This document shows positions 43,965 to 54,488 of a stretch of 64,000 nt of DNA, one piece after another; the stretch's first letter is position 1, and each line of letters begins with the position of its first letter. The position numbers and the translations under genes were made by a program. Under the pieces are notes generated by a model. The model was not told where the DNA came from, did no database searches, and worked only from the letters and a program-made list of their open reading frames with translations. Source of the DNA: Timema cristinae (lineage: Eukaryota > Arthropoda > Insecta > Phasmatodea > Timematidae); NCBI GenBank assembly GCA_039000515.1, contig JBCFYV010000012.1, positions 113,649,126 to 113,713,125 on the forward strand, read 5' to 3'.

Positions 43965-44122
43965 TAGAAACTAAGGTTAATATCAGTAGTGAAGCATCAG
44001 GGTAGGCAGGATAAGCTCAGCTATCCTAAAAGGTTTTGAAAAATAAGAGAAAACATCTTTTTACACAACATAGAAGTAAAATTGAAATTTTAATGGCCAC
44101 TTTTTAAGGCATAGTGATATTT

Positions 44123-44757
44123 TAGCCGGCGCGTGAAGCGAATGTGTCAGTTCCTTTTACCAAGATAGCTGATACCTTTCTGCCTAACGCACCCGGAGAA
44201 TCAATCCTGCGGGGAGCTAGGAGGGTAATGCGCGCGCAACTGTTCATCTCAGCCACTGGGGGCAACCAGTAAGCTGGCTATCCCCGACTTGTGAGTGTTA
44301 TATTCTGAGCATATATAACGTGTTCCTAAGTTTATTAAAGTGTAGATTAGTTTAGTTTTGTGATTGAGACTTGAATTTTATTATTTTACTAAGCAGTTTT
44401 AAATTTCGTACTATATTATACAACAGTAATATTTTAGGATTTAGTGTATGTACCGTAGAAAAAAATAGGGGAGACGTTGTAGACATCAACAATGACTCTT
44501 TCGATTCAGTTTTCTTTTTGTTAAATAATTCTAGTGAGCCTTTGTCTTTTGAACGAAAAGTGCATTTAAAAGGAAAAATAGCGAGCCCAAAATTAGATGT
44601 TTTACAGAAGGTATAACAAAAAAATAAATTATATTATTAGTAGTAGTTTGACAGTATGTATTACATAACTTCATAAAAATTATATTTTTTTACATCGTTA
44701 AGTGTGTCCCGTTCATGACTCTGCTTAACCAAATATTATCAGCACGCTTCGCCACTG
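44123..44757 (+). mobile_element. Candidate hAT deletion derivative
   Basis: The right end on minus reads 'cagtggcgaagcgtgctg', a convincing hAT-type terminus. The left end 'tagccggcgcgtgaagcg' is a worn partner. No clear 8-bp TSD. The only open frame inside resembles the first coding exon of a ZMYM1-like hAT transposase, as expected for an internally deleted copy. Confidence 0.45.
44446..44616 (+). pseudogene. Possible N-terminal piece of hAT transposase
   Basis: The open frame reads 'VEKNRGDVVDINND' then 'SSEPLSFERKVHLKGK' and ends 'KLDVLQKV', with a GTATAA directly after 'cagaag' that could be a splice donor. The spacing of E/L/S/F..K residues resembles the region upstream of the TTF zinc finger in ZMYM1-like transposases. 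The match is from memory of family pattern and is weak. No ATG is close to the conserved part. Confidence 0.35.
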
Positions 44758-44759
44758 AT

Positions 44760-45215
44760 TAATAGTGTTGTAAGTCCTGCTAAATAATGAATTTGTTTGT
44801 TAATATTCCTAAAATATATGTTGGTCCTTTAGTACATCTAGAAATCCTAAAGTTGAAATCAAATATAAAATTTAATTTAATCTGTAATATAGTGATAATA
44901 TTTTGAACTAAATACCAGACTTTAAACAAACTAAGATACATAACTAAGCCATGCACGCCCTCTCGGAACATCAAACTAAACCAACACATATCAATGTCGG
45001 GTGCAAGTAAACCAATAAACTATAACCTTGTCATCAAAGGAGTCGAGAATAGATTAAACGACACGTGGAAACTAGGGAAACCAATTACGTGACTAAAGTG
45101 CTAGAGATTCGTCAGCAAAATTGAATTGAATATTGTTTTGATGATATTTGATTAAATTGTTGGTTCCCAAAAAGCAGATGAGATTTCTCCGGGGAGTTGT
45201 GGACTTAATGAAATC
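44760..45215. other. Unassigned DNA
   Basis: Nothing recognised; the 69-codon minus frame at 44780-44989 is unsupported. Confidence 0.5.
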
Positions 45216-45220
45216 TTTAA

Positions 45221-45557
45221 AAGGTGGGGTGGAAGGGGACGTGAGAAAAGGTCAGTGTTTTTACAGTTTTCATGACATACTACTTTTTTATTAACAAAAT
45301 AAATCTAATATTTCTCCATAGTTTAATTTTTTACACAATGGTAAGTATCTGTTATGAGCATATTATCATTAGATGAGATACTTTTTAAATTATAAGAAAA
45401 AATTATCATTAAACACCCTTGACAGATATTCAAGAAATTTTGATATTGTCATGTGAGGAAAAATAAACTCCATGTTTCTAACAGGGATTTTTTTTATTTC
45501 CCCTCTTTATTTGCCATAAAAAGTGCAAAAATACTGCCCTTAGCTCGCAATCCCACC
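45221..45557. mobile_element. TTAA-flanked foldback element, second copy
   Basis: Ends 'ggtggggtggaaggggacg' and, from the right on minus, 'ggtgggattgcgagctaagg'. TTAA lies at 45217-45220 and 45558-45561. The inner part 'tatctgttatgagcat' aligns with 12989-13377. Shorter by small deletions. Confidence 0.72.
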
Positions 45558-45586
45558 TTAAATAACCACATAATCTCTAATTTGAT

Positions 45587-45877
45587 GGTGACCTGGCGGT
45601 CTAGGGGTAATGTGTCAGACTTCTGTGCTGGGGTCCGGGGTTCAATCCTCGGTCCCGGCACAGATTTATCTGATTACCAAACCTTTCCTTCACCTCTGAC
45701 AAGACATCTTGTGAATTTGAGGAATGCCAGGCCTCCACCGTGGTTCGGATTCCACGTTAAACTGTAGGTCCTCCATTTCATCTCACAATCACCCTACCAT
45801 TACACATTAGTGTAAGTGCGTATAACCCGAATGGGTAGTAAGACGCGGTGCTAATAATATAATAATAATAATAATAA
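45587..45877 (+). mobile_element. SINE-A reference-quality copy with TSD
   Basis: Head 'gtgacctggcggtctagggg', box B 'gggttcaatcctcgg', body 'caaacctttccttcacctct', 3' end 'ataacccgaatgggtagtaa' and a (TAA)n tail. Perfect 11-bp TSD TCTAATTTGAT (45576-45586, 45878-45888). The 104-codon frame across its left part is not a gene. Confidence 0.92.
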
Positions 45878-45906
45878 TCTAATTTGATTGATTAGTACGA
45901 TTTTTT

Positions 45907-46155
45907 ATAGCACCACGTCTTACTACACCTTCGGATTATAAACTTATATACTAATTAGGCTAATGGTTTTAGGGAGGAGGAAGGTTATATTTATAGGAAG
46001 TGTATTCGCATCTGCAGGGAGGAAAAATGGGGAAAACCTTTTGAAAACACACCCTCAGCACACCCAACCAAGATCCGAACCTCAATCTCCCCGTCATCGG
46101 TAGTCTAGCCTACTGCGAAAGTGATGCCTTAGATCATGCGGCCACCGAAATAGGT
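45907..46155 (-). mobile_element. SINE-C full copy
   Basis: Reversed 3' end 'accacgtcttactacacctt', 'gcagggaggaaaaatgggga', box B 'agatccgaacctcaatctcc', head 'gatcatgcggccaccgaaat'. Confidence 0.76.
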
Positions 46156-46214
46156 CTCAAATAATATTATTGAAATTGTTTTATCTTTCTTTTGCTTGTC
46201 TTCTTCCGTGATAA

Positions 46215-46355
46215 TTGTACACAAATTTGCGTAGAGAAAGAATGGGATAAAATTTTAGGACAAAATCCCCCTCAATACATTCTGTTGGGATTTTAACCCC
46301 AAACCCCCATTACCGGAAACTCAAACCTGAAACTGATCACGTTATGACCTATGCG
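46215..46355 (-). mobile_element. SINE-C partial copy
   Basis: 'atttgcgtagagaaagaatg', 'gttgggattttaaccccaaa', worn head. The 3' end is absent. Confidence 0.55.
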
Positions 46356-46399
46356 GGTGTTGATAACTTAGTTTCTAATAAATAAAATCCGACAAATTT

Positions 46400-46665
46400 G
46401 TTCAGTCGGTAGTGTTCCTGTCTACTGAGCTAAGGAGCCTGGGTTCGATTCCCTAAAAGGCCAGGAAAATTTATCATCGGTGAAATGTGGGTTTACCCTT
46501 TCACAATGATAAATTGGCGGCCGGGGACTGGATGTTGTGCATTTCCTAGTCTTAAGTTAGATTATAAGGCATATAAAGTTATGACAGGCCTAGCAAGTCG
46601 GAAAATATATAGCTTGAATAAAAAACTGACCCAGGCCACAGGTTGGAAACAGTAATGGATGTAAA
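46400..46665 (+). mobile_element. SINE-D copy
   Basis: 'ttcagtcggtagtgttcctg', box B 'gggttcgattccct', 'gtgggtttaccctttcacaa', 'ggccggggactggatgttgt', 'atgacaggcctagcaagtcg'. About 85% like 24482 by eye. Possible worn TSD 'agtttctaata' and 'agtttcttata', but the left one is about 20 bases away from the head. Confidence 0.78.
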
Positions 46666-46679
46666 AAGTTTCTTATACT

Positions 46680-46860
46680 AAACGTGTCAGTCTTATCTAA
46701 TTTTCTAGCTACAGGAGGTCGGGGTTTGAATCCTGACCTCATATATTGAAGTGTACTTTCTTATCAATTTTCCACTTTCCCTTGACGCAAATACTAGTAC
46801 ATTTCCTCTAAATTGTATCTACCTGATCCTTGCCCTATTATTGTTAATGTGTGAATAGGC
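46680..46860 (+). mobile_element. SINE-C degenerate copy
   Basis: 'gtcggggtttgaatcctgac' (box B) and 'ttccactttcccttgacgca' (middle). The 3' end is eroded. Confidence 0.5.
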
Positions 46861-46999
46861 CTGAAAGATGTTAAGAATAGTGGTAAGGGGAAATTTACAC
46901 ATTTTAAGAATCTGTATTTACTAAAACAGTGCACACATACATGTAATCATGATACATTTTGCGCAAAAACTATTTTGCATAACTTATTTCACTCATGAT

Positions 47000-47330
47000 C
47001 TTGGATCAATGAACCTTTAGGGTTTTAACGCTTTTTATTAATTATTTGAGGCTTTTAATCACTTCGTATCAACTATTTTACGGGTTTAATCTTTGGATCA
47101 ATAATCTTCAATCGTTTAATCTCTTTGGCGATATTATTATAAGTGTTTAATCTCTTTTTACCAATAATATTAATCTTATAATCTCTTTACAGGTATTATT
47201 CAAAGAGTAATCCTTTTGGAGGTATTATTCAAAGAGTAATCTCTTTGGAAATATTATTCAAAGATTAATCCTTTTGGAGGTATTATTCAAAGAGTATAAT
47301 CTCTTTGGAAGTATTTTGTTTGTAATAAAT
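47000..47330. repeat. 29-bp tandem repeat, sharper to the right
   Basis: 'ggtattattcaaagagtaat' + 'ccttttgga' repeats four times at 47192-47325 with ctcttt/cctttt alternation. Looser copies ('tttaatctctttggcgatat') extend left to about 47000. AAAGAG and CTCTTT within a unit are complementary. Confidence 0.82.
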
Positions 47331-47815
47331 TATTTCAATAGTTTAATTTTTTCCAAAGAACGTTTAATTTTTATGAGGTTGATTAATGTATAGCTCATAT
47401 TTTGTTATTAGTGAAGTTGTAGAACTAATTAACAATAAATCTAGTCTCCATACGCCCTCTGTATGAACATTTAAACTAAATAATGATAAGGCAATTGGAA
47501 TATCAAGTGAAGTGAACAATTTAATTATGAAAGAACCACATATTTCTAAATAACTTTCATAAACTTGAACTCTTGAAAGATAACATAAAACAAAACGGGG
47601 AAAACAATTAATTGATTAAAGTAGATTATTTCACTTCGAGCAGCTTGATGTTTTGTCCTCGATTCCACTGCCACGATTAAATTGATAAACTGTCTCTTCT
47701 TTTATTTTCCTCCGCGAAAGTTAATTGAAAAATTCCTTCCATGCTATGACGCAGCACTCATTTCGTGTAATTTTGAAACTTCCTTAGTGGTAAAAGTGAT
47801 ATAACTTCAACATGT
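47331..47815. other. Unassigned AT-rich DNA
   Basis: Nothing recognised. Confidence 0.5.
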
Positions 47816-47816
47816 G

Positions 47817-47851
<35 letters not shown>
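47817..47851. repeat. (CA)n(TA)n microsatellite
   Basis: About 12 CA units then TA units, leading directly into a SINE end. Confidence 0.9.
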
Positions 47852-47852
<1 letters not shown>

Positions 47853-47953
47853 TAACACCGCGTCTTACTACCCGTTCAACCTGACTGCGATTTGAACCCC
47901 AATCTCCATCATAGGCAATTTACGCCTTACAGCATAATATTACCGAAGAGGGT
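47852..47953 (-). mobile_element. SINE-C with internal deletion
   Basis: Reversed 3' end 'accgcgtcttactacccgtt' joins directly to the head region 'ctgactgcgatttgaacccc', so the body between is deleted. Confidence 0.68.
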
Positions 47954-48553
47954 TATTTTTGGTTCTTTTGCTCAGCATATCAATTTTATTTAGTGCACTT
48001 GGCCATATTCCTTTATCTGAACTATAAGGCAAGGTGGTGCGTCGCCTTAAAGCTCACACCTTGCCTGGACCTTCTAAGATGGATTTTATTGATGGTGTGT
48101 GTGTGTAAATGCATATGGTGTTTTTTTTTTAAAAAAGGTCCGTACTTTAGAAACTTGTAGTAACCCTATTAATTAAAATGAGAAAAGAAGTCTTAATTTT
48201 TTTCCTCCTAATTTGTGTTATTACTGCGAGACAAAATTGCTCGTATCTTTGTGCGAGTTGGACCTAAGTTTAGTGAAAATTGTACTCATTTTAATTAGTA
48301 CTGATTACAATATCCTACAGGTATAAACAATTTTTTGCCACTCTGTATATATACACGAGTATTATTTATTCCTCCTCTCCATCCATCCCTTAAAAAAGAA
48401 AATTGTGTTCATTATCCGCCGACTGACGATACCATTAGCGCTCGAAGGGAACGAAGATGCTCGACGTTGATTTTGTCACGTTTTTCCGTGACCCTATCTC
48501 CGTGTCATCAGATACTACAGGCCTAGATTCCTGACGAGCATCGGGTGGGGCCA
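47954..48553. other. Unassigned DNA with a strong hairpin
   Basis: At 48027-48066 AGGCAAGGTG and CACCTTGCCT form a perfect 10-bp stem with a 20-base loop. Elsewhere nothing recognised; the 63-codon frame at 48335-48526 has no support. Confidence 0.5.
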
Positions 48554-48715
48554 TGGAGGATATAGTCTGGAAAAGAAAACGTGTATGACTGACTAGAAGT
48601 AAGGAGTCAAAGAGGATAGAGACTGGAAAGGAAACTATCTATGATTTTCATGAATTAAGGGTAAAAAAGGATGAAGTTAGGAGAGGAAATCGTCTATGAT
48701 TGACGTAATATAAGC
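48554..48715. repeat. 57-bp tandem repeat, 3 units
   Basis: 'gaggatatagtctggaaaag', 'gaggatagagactggaaagg' and 'aggatgaagttaggagagga' start at 48555, 48612 and 48669, each followed by a 'tatga' core (gtgtatgac, tctatgatt, tctatgatt). Degenerate. Confidence 0.65.
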
Positions 48716-48754
48716 GTATGGCCTAAACAGATAGTAAGACAAGGTGATTAAAAA
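48716..48754 (+). mobile_element. SINE 3'-end scrap
   Basis: 'gcctaaacagatagtaagac' + 'aaggtgatt' + A run is a worn shared 3' end that runs straight into M46a. Confidence 0.5.
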
Positions 48755-49036
48755 AACTAGCTCAAAATAGGGATAGGGTATAATGAGGTGGAGTGGATAG
48801 AACTAGCTCAAGATAACGATATGGTGTAATGAGGTGAACTGGTGGATATAACTAGCTCAAGATAGGGATCAGATGTAATGAGGTGGACTGGATATAACTA
48901 GCTCAAGATATGGATAGGGTGTAATTAGGTGGACTGGATAGAACTAGCTCAATATAGGGATAAGATGTAATGAGGTGAAGTGGATAGAGCTAGCTCAAGA
49001 GAGGGATAGGGTGTAATGAGGTGGACTGGATATAAC
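48755..49036 (+). repeat. M46a minisatellite, about 6 units
   Basis: Same unit and orientation as 39571-40215. One unit has a 4-base insertion (GGTGGATA). It starts within the A run of a SINE scrap. Confidence 0.93.
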
Positions 49037-49199
49037 GGCATGTACAAAATGTCTTATGGCAGACAGCATAATATAGAAAATAATAATTTATTTTTTACAG
49101 TTTTTAATGTGAGTTAAAGGAGTAGCGAGGTTGGGGGATCGGAAAGTGTAAAATGTATGTGAGGGGTTTAGTCAGTCAAGATTTATACATACATCGTGG

Positions 49200-49335
49200 C
49201 AACTCCTATAATACCATCCCACCGACTATGGAAAACCATCCCATAATGCAGCCGGGCCGAGATTCAAATCCTGCACCACCGGAAATCCAGTCTAATGCAA
49301 GACTGATGCCTTATACCACATGGTCACCAATGAGA
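49200..49335 (-). mobile_element. SINE-C partial copy
   Basis: 'gccgagattcaaatcctgca' (box B) and 'gccttataccacatggtcac' (head). Confidence 0.5.
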
Positions 49336-50169
49336 GTAAAAGCATCATTAGAATCGTCTTGAAAAAAAAAAATATTTTTCATAATTTATTTTTAAACCAA
49401 ATCGAGTTATTTTATCTGTTAAATTCTTAGAGAAGAGTGTATTGATAATTGAAGGTGTTAAACGTGTACTACTTAGTTTCATATCTTAAATCTAAAAAAC
49501 AAACAACACCCAGCCCCCAGGGCGTTATTTCATCACAGTGAAAGGATGAACCCCAAATTTGCTAATGATATATTTTTATGGTGGTGGAAGGTTAGAATAA
49601 AATCCCTCTTCGCAATTCTTGGAGAAAAGCAATCAACATTTACATAGAAACTGGCGGAAAGGTTACGTTTAGAGCTCTCGATTGATGAAGCAACACTTCA
49701 CACCTCCTTCCATACCAAAGATACATTAAGTGGGAAAGGAGGACGAGGGGTAGTAACTCCAAGAAAGCCGAAAAATACTGTTTTGTTTGAGAACGAAACA
49801 AGCGTTGAATACACTCAAAGAACACGCCAGCAAATGGGAAAAAAATATTTATCATTAATTTATTTTTTATTTCCATAGCTCACAACCATAAAGCATTAGA
49901 ATTATACAATGATATGAATGAGCAATGGGAGGGCGTCACAGTATCTTGCATTTTCCACTTATTTCAAGGTCACGTACTATTCGGGAGGTGAGATAAAGCA
50001 GAACTTAGTGGCCGTCAAAGAAACATCTACCAGGATCGTGAAACAATGGCAAGCCTAGTGGATAGATTATTATTGATATTATTATTATTATTATTAATTT
50101 TATTATTAGATGTTCTGTATTACGTACGTCAGGTTCATTTCGTTTGTCAGTGAACCTATACCGCCAATG
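49336..50169. other. Unassigned DNA with (ATT)n tract
   Basis: (ATT)n at about 50070-50105. The 78-codon minus frame at 49640-49876 shows no known domain. Confidence 0.45.
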
Positions 50170-50640
50170 CACCCTGTCTTCTGCCTCCTCCTTAAACTCT
50201 CCTTATTTCCTTCAAGTCATTCAATATGGGATTCCCCTTTCTTCCTAAGCTCCTCTTTCCCTCATACATTCCTCCTATTACGTCGCGCCAAATAGAGTTC
50301 ATCCTAAGGATGTGTCCGATCTGGTGTGCTTTGCACCGAAGAATCACATCCAAAATAGTTCTCTTCACACCCGCTCTTCTTAGGACTTTCATATTGTCAC
50401 CCTGTCTGTTCACCTGATCTTCTCAATCTTCTCCAGCAAAACATTTCAAAACTCTCCAAGTATTTCTTTTCCATCTCCCTCAGAGTTCAAGTTTTCTGCT
50501 CCATGCAACGCGATGCTCCAAATGTAGCATTTCATTAGTTTCTTGTTCGGTTTCAGACTCAACTTGCTGGTCATCAGTAACCTATTCTTGATGAAATCTA
50601 CCTTGGTAATGGTGATCCTCAACCTAATTTTCTTGTTGCC
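50170..50640 (-). pseudogene. LINE reverse-transcriptase C-terminal fragment
   Basis: On the minus strand from about 50610: 'VDFIKNRLLMTSKLSLKPNK', 'LMKCYIWSIALHGAENLN', a break, then 'VLRRAGVKRTILDVI', 'AHQIGHILRMNSIWRDVI', 'GMYEGKRSLGRKG' and 'LNDLKEIRR'. This is the end of a non-LTR retrotransposon polymerase (thumb and C-terminus), commonly seen as 'WIGHVLRRN..LRDVIEGKMEGKRGRGR'. At least one stop and one frameshift. Nothing of the fingers or palm is nearby. It is a different subfamily from the 17.4-kb scrap. Confidence 0.82.
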
Positions 50641-50734
50641 TTACTTGAACTGCTCTATGGTTTCCAAACTCCTGGTTTTTTAATTTCCTTTTTGGAAATG
50701 GTGTACCGCAGAGACCTTCTTTCTCACCCCTATA

Positions 50735-51600
50735 CCTAAAAATTGAGATATTTCTTTAAAGCACGTAAGACATTGTTTCAGAAACATAATGGGAAAACTA
50801 GAGCATCTTAATCCACCAACGAACATGAATGATATAATGTACACTGTTACATAAACATATTGAGAAAAAAAATAGCATATCTGTTCACCAAAGAACATAA
50901 CAATCAAATCCCCATTTCCCAGAACTAACTTTGAAAACATATTTGTCAGTAGCTCAGAAAATATTGGTTCTATAAAAAAAAAAAGGTGACCTGGCGGTAT
51001 AGGGGTACGGTGTCATACTTCTATGCTGGCGGCCGGGGTTCAATCCTCGGTCCCGGCACAGATTTATCTGATTTCCAAACCCTTCCTTCACCTCTGACAA
51101 GACAACTTGTGAATGTGGGGAATGCCAGGCCACCACCATGGTTCGGATTCCACGTTAAGCTGTAGGTCCTTCATTTCATCTCACAATCACCCTACCATTA
51201 CACATTAGCGTAAGTGCGTATAACCCGAACGGGTAGTAAGACGCGGTGCTAATAATAATAATATAAAAAATATGTCAAGTATTTTTTATATATAGTGCTA
51301 CAACTTCGCAATGATAAATTATTTCGTATCTCAAATAGTTGCGAAGATATGAACAAAATTGTCAGAGCCGATACCAAGTCTAGTTACAAAACTCCTCTGG
51401 GCAACCTTATTTGAAACCCAAGATACCAAGTCCTAGCCCGATCGGTAAAATGGTTTCGGTTCTAGTCTCAGTAGCAGACGGACAGATGGCATTGCAAAAA
51501 AAAACTTTTTGTAGTTCTGCGATCATGAAATCCATTAAAATGTTGATTTATTTTTACTGATCACAATACTTTTTCTACTCAAGTGATCATGTGAAGGTAA
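50735..51600 (+). repeat. R1 dispersed repeat, copy 7, split by SINE-A
   Basis: 'tagctcagaaaatattggtt' before and 'aatgataaattatttcgtat', 'aaaactcctctgggcaacct', 'agacggacagatgg' and 'gatcacaatactttttctac' after the SINE at 50984-51265. Confidence 0.75.
50984..51265 (+). mobile_element. SINE-A full copy nested in R1
   Basis: Head 'gtgacctggcggtatagggg', box B 'gggttcaatcctcgg', 3' end 'ataacccgaacgggtagtaa', TAA tail. Flanks 'tataaaaaaaa' and 'tataaaaaata' give an A-rich TSD. Confidence 0.87.
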
Positions 51601-51707
51601 AAACTAAGCATCTCTATAAAAATTAATATTTCAAAATACAAAGCTCTTTCGATATTTAACATCCGTCTGGGCGATCATAAAATAAACATAATAAGGTTTA
51701 AGATGAA

Positions 51708-51880
51708 GGGTTTTAGAGGAAAGCTACCCGCATTTACAGAGAGAGACAGAGGAATCTATCTAGGAAAAAAAAAGGCCTTCAATAGACACCAAACCAGGGA
51801 TTGAAACCCTGACCTTCTCGTCACCATAAAACAAGACCAAATTATTTTTGACACCTTATCCCGCGTTCCCGCCGATGCAT
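51708..51880 (-). mobile_element. SINE-C degenerate copy
   Basis: 'gaggaaagctacccgcattt', 'cagggattgaaaccctgacc' (box B) and a worn head 'cttatcccgcgttcccgcc'. Confidence 0.5.
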
Positions 51881-51884
51881 CAAA

Positions 51885-52707
51885 TAGTATTTTTAATTGT
51901 TTTTAATGCCCCATTCCATCTTTACCGTTTAAAATATAACTGGGTCTATGTTTGATTGTATTCGAGTGTACCTGGACCGTTTCTTTGATCCCATCAAAGT
52001 TCTCCGTTCATGAACCACGCCATGTTTAAGGGGGGGAGGGGGGTTCATCCCCTTCTAATGATCCCCTCAGCGAGACTCGCTTGTGTGTGATAAGAAATCC
52101 CGCGCAGGATGACTTGGAAGCGTCAGAACAACAACATTAGCGGCACCCCAAGACGCCTCCACTCACCTCACCCCACCCCCCACCCTCCTCTTTCAAAGAC
52201 GCCGCGCACCTCATCCATCAAACTTCTCTAGTCATGGAGCAACACAGAAGAGGACGCTTCGGTTCTTAGGTTCCTCTATCCCTTTAACCCTCCCACTTTT
52301 TTTTTTTTTACAAAACACGCCGTCATCATCTTACGGCTCGGTGTAAAGTGTGGAAGCAGGGTTCATTACCCTCTACTGGTGTCGTTATAGGCTATATGAC
52401 GGGATTCACGATGGTTAAGCGTGATAATCTTAAGGTGCTCGTCGGCTAAGCCATATTTGTATGCTTTGAGACTGTAATTATCCTATTTTTGATGTGCTAC
52501 ACGCGTATTGAGATTAACAAAAAGTACAGTGTTGGGCACAGAAAGCAGCCAGCTTTCAGTGAGATTTAAACTTCAAATACCTTCGCTTTTTTTTGAACGA
52601 TATTGTTCTTTTATTTATAAGGTTTTTAAAGCACGTATTAATTAAAGTTTCAGTAAAACATACTTAGATTCAATACAAATAAATGCAGGCTTATTTCAAT
52701 ATATATT
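51885..52707. other. Partly GC-rich, apparently unique DNA
   Basis: 52010-52310 is CpG-richer than most of the window ('gacgccgcgcacctcatcc', 'aatcccgcgcaggatgac') and not part of a repeat I recognise. It could belong to an unseen gene's regulatory region. No reading frame or splice site is convincing. Confidence 0.35.
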
Positions 52708-53270
52708 GGATATCCCGAAAAAATTAGAAGGCGCAGTGATGTAACAGAAGGTTTCTAAACTTTTAGCCCAAACTTAAAACACAGCATCCGTGAGTTGAAG
52801 GAAACAAAAAATCTTAATAAAATAATGTCCGGAAAAGTAATCTTGTACTTCTTAAATGTGAGCTGAAGTTAGACGTGGCAACGCCGGAAGTACGCAGCTG
52901 TAAGTACGTACGTGTACAACAGGTTGCATACAATTAGGCGGGCACATCACAGCAGATGTTCAGAACTCTCGCCCCGACTTTGTCGCGACAGTACCCGTCG
53001 GTTGAATTTGACATGGATTCATCCGTATGCAACATTGCTCGCTGCCGGACACTTCTGCCCTCCTAATTATATGCAACTTGCTGTACACGTATGCACCTAC
53101 AGTTGCGTACTACCGGTGTTGTTGAGTACAACTTCAACTCTCATTAGTAGTGCAAGATGTCTTTTCCGGACCTTTATTTACTAGGATTTTCTGTTTCTTT
53201 CAACCCAAATTTTGTGGTTCAAGTTTGAGCAAAGAGCTTAGAACCATCCTTATAATTCGCAGGGCTATCC
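52708..53270. mobile_element. Long foldback element, ~563 bp
   Basis: The arms (52708-52950 and 53035-53270) are inverted copies. 'ggatatcccgaaaaaatta' opposes 'ggatagccctgcgaattata' at the ends, 'atgtccggaaaagtaatctt' opposes 'aggtccggaaaagacatctt', and 'gttgcatacaattaggcggg' opposes 'gttgcatataattaggaggg' near the loop. The loop is about 85 bases. TSD not clear. Non-coding; the 90-codon frame at 52912-53184 is chance within the arm. Confidence 0.8.
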
Positions 53271-53281
53271 ACTCTCTTAAT

Positions 53282-53530
53282 CTGCTGTGCTGGGGTCCGG
53301 AGTTCAATCCTTGGTCCCGGCACAGATTTATCTGATTACCAAACCCTTCCATCACCTCTGACAAGACGTGTATTAATCACAACTTGTGAATGTGTGGAAT
53401 GCCAGGCCTCCACCGTGGTTTGAATTCCACGTTAAACTGTAAGTCCTCCATTTCATCTTACAATCACCCTACCATTACACATTAGCGTAAGTGCGTACAA
53501 CCCGAACGGGTAGTAAGACGCGGTGCTAAT
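53282..53530 (+). mobile_element. SINE-A copy, 5' truncated, with worn TSD
   Basis: Starts at 'ctgctgtgctggggtccgga', then body and 3' end 'caacccgaacgggtagtaag', TAA tail. Flanks 'cactctcttaa' and 'cactcttaa' look like a TSD with a 2-base slip. Confidence 0.82.
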
Positions 53531-53534
53531 AATA

Positions 53535-53750
53535 AACACTCTTAACTACGCTAATGTGATATGTAAGGTTAGATTAGAGGAGGTTAGATTTAGAGAAGGT
53601 ATACCCGCATTTTCGTGGAGGGAGATTGAAAAACTATTCAGGAAAAAACACCTTCAGTAAACCCTACTTATATTCAAGCCCCAATCATCCCATCATCGGC
53701 ATTCTAGTATATTATGAGAGTGACGCCTTAGACCATTCGGTCACCTAAAC
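53535..53750 (-). mobile_element. SINE-C copy, 3' end lost
   Basis: 'aactacgctaatg', 'cgtggagggagattgaaaaa', reversed head 'ttagaccattcggtcaccta'. SINE-A interrupts its 3' end. Confidence 0.7.
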
Positions 53751-54488
53751 GGGTAGTAATACTTTTAAATGACGGAATTTGTAAAATAAATATTTTTAAC
53801 TGTTTAATTTATATGAAACTTTTTTTTTAAAGATATGTGGCCACATATAAAGTGCATTATAGTCAAGAACTCGTTATCGAACTATTACAGAAGGTCTACC
53901 TTTCATAATACTTTTATTTACTTGGTGCATATCAGAAAGCTAAAACTGTTCTGTTATATCTCCCAGCTATACAGTTAAACCAACCATGAGATATAGAACA
54001 AATGCGTGTATGATGATGCTGTAAATATTTAACTATGAATCGAATAAAAAAAAACTACCACATCCCTTGACAATTAATCAGTTTTTGCTATTTCGTATTA
54101 ATGCATGGATTATTACAAATTTATACAACCCGTGACACCCCCCTCCCCCCATAAGCCAGTAACAGAGCGCAATCTCCCCCTGTTTACTCCCATTCCCAAA
54201 GTTGTTAATTAAAAATACCACCCGCTATGGTCAGCACTAATTAACTAAAGTATTTCTCGTCGAAATTCCAAGTAGTAAAAGAGTCAACGAATCCTGAAAT
54301 TAAAATTAAGTTAGTTATGATTGTGTATATAATAATGTGTATCTTTATAACAAATTCATCCGTGCATATCCTGGACTTGCATGCAGTGATGAGGCGTGCT
54401 ATAATCCAGTCCTATCAATTGCAACCATTGGAAAAATGTGACTGAATAAACAGGTACTAGCCTGCCGATCTACCGGTCGAGAAGAAAT
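53751..54488. other. Unassigned AT-rich DNA
   Basis: Nothing recognised. Confidence 0.5.

Noticed and set aside
46369..46690. Perfect TSD for the second SINE-D copy
   Set aside because: The candidate repeats agree at 10/11, but the left one lies about 20 bases from the recognisable head, so the boundary is uncertain.
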